From contig FR900997.1 in NCBI GenBank assembly GCA_000437915.1, positions 1 to 34,372 on the forward strand: a DNA stretch of 34,372 bases, given 5' to 3'. A program made the translations under genes and the position numbers. This DNA is from Subdoligranulum sp. CAG:314 (GTDB lineage: Bacteria; Bacillota; Clostridia; Christensenellales; CAG-314). This document shows, piece after piece, positions 15,442 to 22,800 of this stretch (position 1 is the first letter of the stretch; each line of letters starts with the position of its first letter). A model generated the notes under the pieces. The model saw nothing but the letters and a program-made list of their open reading frames with translations. It made no database searches and was not told the DNA's origin.

Positions 15442-16316
15442 ATTTTGTTTACAATCCCAAAACGCCGTATGAAAAGCACGCCCTGATTGACGTGAATTTA
15501 GAGGTGAACGACGGCGAATTTTTGTGCATAGTGGGGCACACGGGCAGCGGAAAGAGCACCTTTGTGCAGCATCTAAACGCGCTTGTGCCCGTTCAAAGCG
15601 GCTTTGTGGAGGTCAACGGTTTAGACCTCACGCTAAAAAAGAAAAAACTGCGGAGAGAAATGCTGAAACAGCTGCGCGGACAGGTGGGTATGGTATTCCA
15701 ATATCCGGAGTATCAGCTGTTTGCCTCCACAGTCGAAGCGGACGTGGCTTTCGGTCCGCAGAATATGAAGCTTTCAAAGGAAGAAATTGACGAAAGGACG
15801 AGAGAAGCGATAGCGTCGGTAGGTCTGGATTTCGACGAGGTTTCGGGCAAATCCCCCTTCGAGCTGTCCGGAGGCGAAAAGCGCCGCGTTGCGCTTGCCG
15901 GAGTGCTGGCGATGCGTCCTTCGGTGCTAGTGCTGGACGAACCTACCGCAGGTCTCGACCCACGCGGAAAAAAGGAAATTCTGGATTTGGTGGTGGAGCT
16001 GAGAAAAAATCACGGAAAGACAATCGTCATGATTTCCCACGACATGAACGAGGTGTACGAATATGCCTCTCGGGTCGCCGTATTCGTAGACGGCACGGTG
16101 AAATACCTTATGTCTCCGGAGGAGCTTTTCAGAAAATCCGACGAGCTTGAAGGCATTGGGCTTGAAATGCCGCAGATGGCGGCGCTGTCCAACCGTCTGG
16201 AAGCGGAGGGGATAAATCTGGGCTGTCGCCCCCGCAACGTCTCGGCGATGACAGAGGCTGTTCTGGATTACGCGAGGGCGCACGGCAAATTGCCGCAGAC
16301 AAAGGAGGAAGGCTGA
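15417..16316 (+). CDS. ecfA2: ECF transporter ATP-binding protein EcfA2
   Basis: This 299-residue second ATPase pairs with EcfA1 in the ECF module. Walker A is GHTGSGKST, the Q loop QYPEYQLF (the Y-P-E-Y-Q form typical of EcfA2), the signature LSGGEKRRVALAGVLAMRP, Walker B VLVLDEPTAGLDP and the H-loop ISHDMNEV. The start ATG at 15417 lies inside the end of ecfA1, preceded by GGGAGACGAG, which can serve as its ribosome site. The stop TGA overlaps the ecfT ATG (ATGA-type coupling), so stoichiometric synthesis is expected. Confidence 0.95.
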   Translation: MPIAVRQLNFVYNPKTPYEKHALIDVNLEVNDGEFLCIVGHTGSGKSTFVQHLNALVPVQSGFVEVNGLDLTLKKKKLRREMLKQLRGQVGMVFQYPEYQLFASTVEADVAFGPQNMKLSKEEIDERTREAIASVGLDFDEVSGKSPFELSGGEKRRVALAGVLAMRPSVLVLDEPTAGLDPRGKKEILDLVVELRKNHGKTIVMISHDMNEVYEYASRVAVFVDGTVKYLMSPEELFRKSDELEGIGLEMPQMAALSNRLEAEGINLGCRPRNVSAMTEAVLDYARAHGKLPQTKEEG

Positions 16317-17155
16317 TGTTCAGAGACGTGGCATTCGGGCAGTATTATCCCGCCAAATCCTTTGTGCACCGCATGGACCCGCGCGTGAAAATCCTGCTCA
16401 ACCTGCTTTATATGATAACGATTTTTCTCGTGCAGTCCTATTTCGGATACGCGCTTATGCTTGCGTATCTGCTTATCAGCATTTTTGCGTCCCGAATCCC
16501 CTTGAAAAGCGTGCTGAAAAGCGTTAAGGGCATAATTTTTCTCGCGCTGTTTACCGCGATTATAAATTTGTTTTTTGTAAAAAGCGGCAACGTGCTTGTC
16601 GATTGGTGGATATTCAGAATTACCGACGACGGAGTGAATTTTGCCGTCAAAATGGTGGTCAGGCTTGTGTTTATCGTAACAAGCGCCTCGCTGCTGACGC
16701 TCACTACCACGCCCGTCGATTTGACTCACGGCATAGAAAGCCTGTTGAAGCCGCTTACCTGGATAAAGGTGCCCGTGGACGAATTTGCGCTCATCATGAG
16801 CATAACGCTCAGGTTCATACCCACGCTTATGGACGAAACGGACAGGATAATTCGGGCGCAGAAGGCGCGCGGAGCAAGCTTCGATACGGGGGGACTGATT
16901 GCGCGCGCAAAGGCGTTTGTGCCTATTCTTATTCCGCTTTTGGTAAACGCTTTCAGACGCGCGGAGGAGCTTGCGCTGGCTATGAACGCGCGCTGCTACG
17001 AGGGAGCACGCAAACGCACCAAAATGAAAAAATTGAAATTTTCTTGGAGAGACCTCGCGGGAACCGTTTTTACCGTGCTGTTTATCGGCGGAGTCATTAC
17101 GTTGAGGTATCTCCCCGCCGAATTGTTGGAGTCGGTAAAATGGATGACCTTTTGA
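16316..17155 (+). CDS. ecfT: ECF transporter transmembrane protein EcfT
   Basis: This 279-residue integral membrane protein couples the EcfA1/A2 ATPases to S components. The N-terminus GQYYPAKSFVHRMDPRVKIL matches the family start. About four to five hydrophobic segments lie at ~25-60, 70-90 and 105-130, plus a C-terminal one (TVFTVLFIGGVITL). The coupling-helix motifs are AQKARGA and AMNARCYEGARKRTK, the second having the common ARC variant of ARG. The ribosome site is AAGGAGGAAGG at the end of ecfA2. It overlaps truA by 16 bases. Confidence 0.95.
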   Translation: MFRDVAFGQYYPAKSFVHRMDPRVKILLNLLYMITIFLVQSYFGYALMLAYLLISIFASRIPLKSVLKSVKGIIFLALFTAIINLFFVKSGNVLVDWWIFRITDDGVNFAVKMVVRLVFIVTSASLLTLTTTPVDLTHGIESLLKPLTWIKVPVDEFALIMSITLRFIPTLMDETDRIIRAQKARGASFDTGGLIARAKAFVPILIPLLVNAFRRAEELALAMNARCYEGARKRTKMKKLKFSWRDLAGTVFTVLFIGGVITLRYLPAELLESVKWMTF

Positions 17156-17889
17156 CGCGCCGCGTGAAAATAGGCGTTCAGTATATAGGAACGAAATATT
17201 GCGGCTGGCAGTCCCAAAAAAACGCGGTTTCCGTTCAGGAGCTTGTGGAAAAAGCGCTTGGCGGGGTTTTGGGGCACGAGGTCAGACTTACCGCGAGCGG
17301 CAGGACGGACGAGGGAGTGCACGCAAGACGGCAGGTTGCGCATTTCGATACCGACGTTGAAATAAAACCCTTCAATCTGATTCTCGGCGCAAACGTCAGA
17401 CTGCCCGACGACATAGCCGTCGTCGACGCGGAGTATACAGATAACTCTTTCGACGCAAGGAGAGACGCCAAGCGAAAAACCTACGTCTACCGTATGTACG
17501 TGGACAGCGTGAGGCGTCCCTTTCTCGACGTCAATCATTTGCAGATTTACAGACAGCCCGACCTGTCCGCGATGAATAAGGCGGCAGCCGCGCTTGTCGG
17601 CAGGCACGACTTCAAATGCTTCTGCGCGACGGGCGGCAACGCAAAGACCTTTGTCAGGGAAATTTTTTCCTGTGACGTGCGGCAGGAGGGGAATATAATA
17701 GAAATATCGGTTTGCGGCAACGCTTTTTTATACAACATGGTGCGCATTGTTGCGGGTACTCTTTTGTGGGTGGGGCGCGGAAAAATAAAGGCGGAGGACT
17801 TGCCGCAAATCATCGCTTCAAAAGACAGGTCAAGGTGCGGAAAGACTCTTCCGCCGCACGGTTTGACGCTTGAAAGCGTCGAATATTGA
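17140..17889 (+). CDS. truA: tRNA pseudouridine(38-40) synthase TruA
   Basis: This 249-residue enzyme converts uridines 38-40 in the tRNA anticodon arm to pseudouridine. The catalytic Asp lies in SGRTDEGVHARRQVAHF (~52-68). Further family features are YIGTKYCGWQ near the start, NSFDARRDAKRKTYVYR, HDFKCFCATGG and the C-terminal FLYNMVRIVAGTLLWVGRG. The ATG at 17140 lies inside the ecfT end and gives the normal TruA length; an in-frame longer reading upstream is just the shadow of ecfT. It forms the conserved Firmicute order ecfA1-ecfA2-ecfT-truA-rplM-rpsI. Confidence 0.95.
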   Translation: MDDLLTRRVKIGVQYIGTKYCGWQSQKNAVSVQELVEKALGGVLGHEVRLTASGRTDEGVHARRQVAHFDTDVEIKPFNLILGANVRLPDDIAVVDAEYTDNSFDARRDAKRKTYVYRMYVDSVRRPFLDVNHLQIYRQPDLSAMNKAAAALVGRHDFKCFCATGGNAKTFVREIFSCDVRQEGNIIEISVCGNAFLYNMVRIVAGTLLWVGRGKIKAEDLPQIIASKDRSRCGKTLPPHGLTLESVEY

Positions 17890-17910
17890 AATAAAAGGAA
17901 AAAAAGAGCC

Positions 17911-17960
17911 GTCGGACGAAAAAATTTGCTTTTCAACGCTTGACACGTCCGACGCATTTT
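17911..17960 (+). terminator. Inverted repeat spanning the truA end and the rplM promoter
   Basis: GTCGGACG (17911-17918) and CGTCCGAC (17946-17953) are perfect eight-base arms with a 27-base gap, followed by GCATTTTTA. The -35 of rplM lies in the gap. It could be a weak terminator for truA or an operator; I cannot tell which. Confidence 0.4.
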
Positions 17961-17968
17961 TATATAAT
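17940..17968 (+). promoter_or_regulatory. Promoter of rplM-rpsI
   Basis: Perfect TTGACA (17940-17945), 17 bp, perfect TATAAT (17963-17968). This is the strongest consensus promoter in the window, as expected for ribosomal protein genes. Confidence 0.9.
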
Positions 17969-17975
17969 TGAAAGG

Positions 17976-18065
17976 CTGTGAATAATCAAGGCGGGTATTT
18001 TTAAGCTCTGCCCGTCGCTTCTGCCTCTCCACTGGGCGTGGTTATTCGACCGTGAACGGCAAATC
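17976..18065 (+). promoter_or_regulatory. L13-leader-like structured 5' UTR
   Basis: The roughly 115-nt leader of rplM can fold with outer pairing GAATAA (17980-17985) to TTATTC (18042-18047). Inside, CGGG (17992-17995) pairs with CCCG (18011-18014), or alternatively GCCC (18010-18013) with GGGC (18034-18037). Firmicutes are known to have an autoregulatory L13 leader at this position. The assignment rests on location and these pairings, not on a covariance-model match. Confidence 0.5.
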
Positions 18066-18092
18066 TTAAAGCAAAATCAGGAGAAAACAATC

Positions 18093-18527
18093 ATGAAAAG
18101 TTTTATGGCCAAGCCTGAAACTATACAGAAAAAGTGGTATCTGATAGATGCCGACGGTCAGGTTTTGGGCAGACTCGCAAGTCAGGTGGCTGCAATTCTT
18201 CGCGGCAAAAACAAGCCCGAGTTCACTCCCAACGTCGACACGGGCGACCATGTGGTGATTATCAACACGGACAAGGTTGTGCTTACCGGCAAAAAGCTTG
18301 AACAAAAGCTTTATCGCCGTCACTCCGGCAAGCCCGGCAATCTCAAGGAAATCAAGTACGGCAAGCTTATGGCGGAAAGAAGCGATTTCGCCGTCATGCA
18401 GGCAATCAAGGGTATGCTTCCCAAAAACAGTCTCGGAGCGGCAATGCTCAAAAAGGTGCGCGTTTACAAGGGCGCGGAGCACGAGCAGCAGGCGCAGCAG
18501 CCGCAGCCTTTGACATTGGCGGATTGA
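18093..18527 (+). CDS. rplM: 50S ribosomal protein L13
   Basis: This 144-residue early-assembly protein of the large ribosomal subunit binds 23S rRNA. Family features are the N-terminus KSFMAKPETIQKKWYLIDA, DGQVLGRLASQVAAILRGK, GDHVVIINTDKVVLTGKK, YRRHSGKPG and GMLPKNSLGAAMLKKVRVYKG. The length is normal. The C-terminal QQAQQPQPLTLAD is slightly Gln-rich compared with the family. The ribosome site is CAGGAG. rpsI follows after 12 bases in the same operon. Confidence 0.98.
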   Translation: MKSFMAKPETIQKKWYLIDADGQVLGRLASQVAAILRGKNKPEFTPNVDTGDHVVIINTDKVVLTGKKLEQKLYRRHSGKPGNLKEIKYGKLMAERSDFAVMQAIKGMLPKNSLGAAMLKKVRVYKGAEHEQQAQQPQPLTLAD

Positions 18528-18539
18528 TTGAGGTGAATT

Positions 18540-18953
18540 ATGGCGACAAAAATAGCTAAGAGTAAAAAAATACAATATTGGGGCACGGGCAGGAGAAAGA
18601 AATCCATTGCGCGTGTGCGCGTTTTGCCCAACGGCAACGGCAGCATTACCATCAACGGCAGGGATATTGACAACTATTTCAATCTGGACACGTTGAAGTA
18701 TATCGTGCGTCAGTCGCTGGTTCTCACCGATACGCAGACCAAATACGACGTTGCCGTCAATGTTCACGGCGGCGGTTTTACCGGTCAGGCGGGCGCCATA
18801 CGTCACGGCATAAGCCGCGCTCTGGTGCTTGCGGGAGAGGACAAGGACAAAATCAAAAAGGCAGGCTTCCTCACGCGCGACCCCCGCATGAAGGAGCGCA
18901 AAAAATACGGATTGCACAAGGCGAGAAAAGCGCCGCAGTTCTCCAAGAGATAA
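18540..18953 (+). CDS. rpsI: 30S ribosomal protein S9
   Basis: This 137-residue small-subunit protein reaches the P-site tRNA with its basic C-terminal tail. Family features are YWGTGRRKKSIARVRVLPNG, GRDIDNYF, VNVHGGGFTGQAGAIRHGISRAL, LTRDPRMKERKKYGLHKARK and the terminal FSKR (the conserved ends with Lys-Arg). The ribosome site is TTGAGGTGA. It is the second gene of the rplM-rpsI unit and is followed by a strong terminator. Confidence 0.98.
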   Translation: MATKIAKSKKIQYWGTGRRKKSIARVRVLPNGNGSITINGRDIDNYFNLDTLKYIVRQSLVLTDTQTKYDVAVNVHGGGFTGQAGAIRHGISRALVLAGEDKDKIKKAGFLTRDPRMKERKKYGLHKARKAPQFSKR

Positions 18954-18988
18954 TTTTTGCTTTCCGTGCACAGACTTCAAAATTCAAA

Positions 18989-19028
18989 CCGCCGTTTTCG
19001 CAGACGAAAACGGCGGGGTTTTTTTTTT
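18989..19028 (+). terminator. Terminator of rplM-rpsI
   Basis: The twelve-pair stem CCGCCGTTTTCG/CGAAAACGGCGG has a CAGA loop and is followed by GG and ten T. Confidence 0.95.
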
Positions 19029-19154
19029 GGTTTTTTTGTTATATGTGGATGGACGGTTTTTTGCGGTTGCTTTTTAGGTAATATGCGAATGCACAAAAAG
19101 CATCGCATCGAGAAATTTATGTAAAACAGATTGACGTATTTGCGTATCTTTAAT

Positions 19155-19676
19155 TTATTGAGAATCGGAAGCGCTGTTTTGATTTTGAAGTTCTTCCTTC
19201 AATTGAGAAACAGAATAAGCTTCGATGCGACTTAAAACAGAGTTGATGTTTAAAATATTGTCAATAACCTGTTGCAGCTCGTCCTCCGTGCAGATTTTGT
19301 CAAATAAAAAATTGTATTCATATAATGCATTTTGCCCGTCCGCATTGCATATTTCTTGCCCTTTGGGGGTTAATTTAATATACGAAACACGCATATTGTC
19401 GCTTTTCTGATATCGTTCAATGAGTCCGAGATTGACAAGTTTTTTTACCGCGCGGGAAGTGGTGAATTTAGAAATACGCTGGCTTTCGATAATTTCGGAA
19501 ATCGAAAATTCGCGCTGATTGTTGAAAAGATAAAAGATGATATTGGCTTCCGAAATATTCAGGTCGAAGACAGCCAGGATTCCTTTGTTTGCCAACTCTC
19601 CCATAAAATAGGTATTCATTGTCGTGAGCATATGCACTCTTGCCGTATTAAATTTTTTAATAAGTTGTTTGTTCAT
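19155..19676 (-). CDS. MarR-family transcriptional regulator
   Basis: This 173-residue winged-helix regulator has the dimer-forming N-terminal helix MNKQLIKKFNTARVHMLTT. The DNA-binding wHTH is at ~45-105: EANIIFYLFNNQREFSISEI, then RISKFTTSRAVKKLVNLGLIER as recognition helix, then the wing YQKSDNMRVSYIKLTPKGQE. The start at 19676 is preferred because it follows a perfect promoter and puts the family N-terminus first. Upstream in-frame codons would extend it across that promoter. It is divergent from the InlB lipoprotein operon at 19856, the likely target. The ligand is unknown. Its Ser/Gln-rich tail (QNQNSASDSQ) is not typical. Confidence 0.87.
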   Translation of the reverse strand: MNKQLIKKFNTARVHMLTTMNTYFMGELANKGILAVFDLNISEANIIFYLFNNQREFSISEIIESQRISKFTTSRAVKKLVNLGLIERYQKSDNMRVSYIKLTPKGQEICNADGQNALYEYNFLFDKICTEDELQQVIDNILNINSVLSRIEAYSVSQLKEELQNQNSASDSQ

Positions 19677-19704
19677 TTTCTCTGTCAAATTTTTTAATGA
19701 TAAA

Positions 19705-19733
19705 ATTATAATAAGCATTTTGGGTTTTGTCAA
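19705..19733 (-). promoter_or_regulatory. Promoter of the MarR-family gene
   Basis: On the minus strand: perfect TTGACA (19728-19733), 17 bp, and perfect TATAAT (19705-19710), 28 bases before the start codon. Confidence 0.9.
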
Positions 19734-19794
19734 TTTGATAAAATACATTTGCAAAAAAAATATTGTTGCAAAAGCGCAATTATTGTAAAAACGC

Positions 19795-19823
19795 TTGACA
19801 AGCTGTTTTATATGTGTTAAATT
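19795..19823 (+). promoter_or_regulatory. Promoter of the InlB lipoprotein operon
   Basis: TTGACA (19795-19800), 17 bp, TAAATT (19818-19823) with an extended TG at 19815-19816. Between it and the divergent marR-type promoter lie two TTGCAAAA direct repeats (19749-19756 and 19765-19772) and a TTGC-N6-GCAA dyad, plausible but unproven regulator sites. Confidence 0.75.
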
Positions 19824-19855
19824 GGACATGCAAAATCAAACATAGGAGGAAGAAA

Positions 19856-22800
19856 ATGGCACTAAAAAAGAAAATTGCGGTGATTGTTATATTGCTGTCG
19901 GTGACTGTCATGTGCTGTTGGGTGCTTGCCGCCTGCAATTCGCAGGTCAAGGTGACATTCGATACGCAGGGCGGCAGCGCGGTTTTGTCGCAATCGCCAA
20001 ACAAAGGCGGAACAGCAAGTCTGCCCGAAGAGCCGACAAGAAGCGGTTATGAATTCGACGGATGGTATATAGACAGAGACTTGTCTGCCGAATTTGATTT
20101 TCAGACGGCTCTGACAGAAGACATTGTGCTTTATGCCAAATGGTTGAGGAAGTACAATGTCGTATACAACACCATGGGCGGAAGCAGTATAGAATCGGAT
20201 ACGGTAAAAGAGGGAGAGCTGCTCTTGCCGCCTCAGACTCCTTTAAGAACGGGCTACAATTTCAGCGGCTGGTATACCGATATGTCGTGCAACGAGGCGT
20301 ACGGGTTTTCCAATCCCGTAACCGAGGACATGACGTTATATGCAGGTTGGAGCCAAAAAACATACTATTCCGTTCAATTCTTTGTGGGAAAATATGACGA
20401 AAATTCGTCATGGCAGCCTTACGGCGACGTAATATGGGCGGAGGCAGGTTCGCAGATTAGTTTTCCCGATGACCCTAACCCCATAGTCATCAGCGGGATT
20501 CACAAGCAATGGACGTTTGCGGGCTGGGACAAGACAATTGACTGTGTTTTGGAAAACACAAAACTGTATGCCACTTATGTCTACGAGGACGAAGCGACGC
20601 GCTACGTCATGGGCGGCTGGGGTACGGCCGACGATCCTTACATATTGTACGACGCGATTGATTTGAATGTTTTTATACAAAGCTTGAACGAAGGCTGGGA
20701 AAACGCGGCGGACGGATACTATAAATTGTATCAGGACGTAAGCATAGCCGCAGGCGTAAATTCCTTGGCTCACAAAATACCCGAAGGCTTGTCGGAGACG
20801 GAAGCCAAGCGTTTTACGTTCTGCGGTACTTTTGACGGCAACGGCAAGACCATATTGTTCGACGGGGGTTCGCTTGAAAACAATTTTTTGGAAAGCAACT
20901 ACGGCACAATAAAAAATCTGACAATAAGTTATTACAAAAATGAAGACGGTCACGACGTCAGTTTTGTGGGCGACAATCACGGCACGATGACGGATGTGTC
21001 GTACACCACTATTTACAACTCGCAATACAATCTGTACAGTTTTGTCGGAGCGCCTCTGTGCGTAAACAATTACGGCACGATTTCGGCGAAGAATGTCCTT
21101 GCGCTGAGCGGTCTTCTGTCTTTTTCGGGCGAGGGCGCCGGTATATGTGTGAACAATTTCGGCACAATCAAAAATCTTGTGAGCGACGCTCTGTTTCTCA
21201 GGTCCGGCGCAGGAGACTATTCGATTTCGGGCATAGCCGTCAACAATTTCGGTCGTATCGAAAAATGCCTTGTATCAGGCGCGGCGTTCGGCGACTATGC
21301 ATACGAAAGCTCGCAGTTTTCCGGCATTGTTTACCGCAATTGCGCAGGCGCGTCCGTTTCCGATTGCATCACGGCGGCGGCGATTTACGTATTTGAAACC
21401 GCGGGCGGCGCGTGTTTTATCAACGAGGGGAAGATAGAGAATTTTTATCTGTGCGATAGAACCGTTTGTGATACTTTTCTCTTTTCTTATATATGCCTCT
21501 ATACCGGTTACTTTGCTTATTATTACTCTGCCTACGCGTTTGCTATTGTTGAAAACTTTGCGGGAGTCTCGGTTTACAATACGGCGGAAGGACAGATAAC
21601 GGGTTGTTTCGCAGGCGGTGCCCAGCTGGGGACTTTGCCCGACGAAATAGTAAATTTTCATTTGAATATCGACTGGCATTTTTATGTCATCGACCTGAAA
21701 AAGGTGGGAGGGGTGTGCCTCTTTGCGGGGGGCGATTCGGAAATATCCGATTGCGCCGTGAGAAATTTGTACGGGCTCACCGGCGGAGGAGTTGTTTACG
21801 AAATGTACGGAAACGCCTCGGCGGAAAACTGCTTGACACGGTGTTTGAGTAATGAGGCATTCGAAAGCGAAGAAGAGATTTTCAGCGAGGGAGAGTTTGT
21901 GGGAGCGGCGTTTTTGATGAGGGAAAATTCTCAGCTGAAACAAATTACGACTTCGTTAAATCAATGGAACAGCAATGACGGCTCGGAAAACAATTTCAGA
22001 ACATCGTTGAAGCTGGCGGGACTTGTCTTCCGCGCCGAGGACGACGCCGTGATAGAGGACAGCTATGCAGAAGTATGGGCAGTCGCGGACGAGGTTGCGG
22101 GATTGTGTTACGATTTCGGAGGAAAAAGCATAATCGACTGTTGCAGCTATGTTCGGCCCGCCAATTTCGGCATGAGCGCGCTAGCCTACGGCTGCGTCTA
22201 TCTGAGAGAGGGCAGTCTTGTGTCGCTTGCCGGCAGCTCGGAAAATGCCGTGGACGCAGACGGGAGAAAAGCTTCTTTTGAAATAAATCAGCTTAACGCC
22301 GCCGAGCTTTGCGCGTTTGTCATTTACAACTACGGAACGATAGAGTCACTGTTGCTCAATCACGAATCAAACGCCGAAAACACTTTGTCGCTGTTCAGGG
22401 GCAGATGGGGAGAAAACGAGGTTGTTCCCCAAGTGAGCGCAATTGTTGCCGCGCACAATTTCGGCACGGTGCGCGATTGTGTGATAAACGTCGTTTACAG
22501 CGGATACGGAGAAAGCCAATATGCCTGGCTGCCTCAATACGGATTTTTAAAGTCGTCAGAGGCTTCCGGCGGCATAGTGGGAATCAATTATCAGAACGGC
22601 GTTGTCAAAAACTGCTCGGTCTACGGTATATCCGTTGTCTCGGACAAAGCCGCCGGCGGCATTGCGGGACGCAGCCTCGGAGGGGAAATAACAGACTGCT
22701 ATGCCGACCTTTGCGTTGCGCAGGCGCCTCAGGCGGGTGGAGTCGTGGGCTATGCCCTGGATACCGATATTCTCAGATGCGTGGCGCACAACAACAGCTC

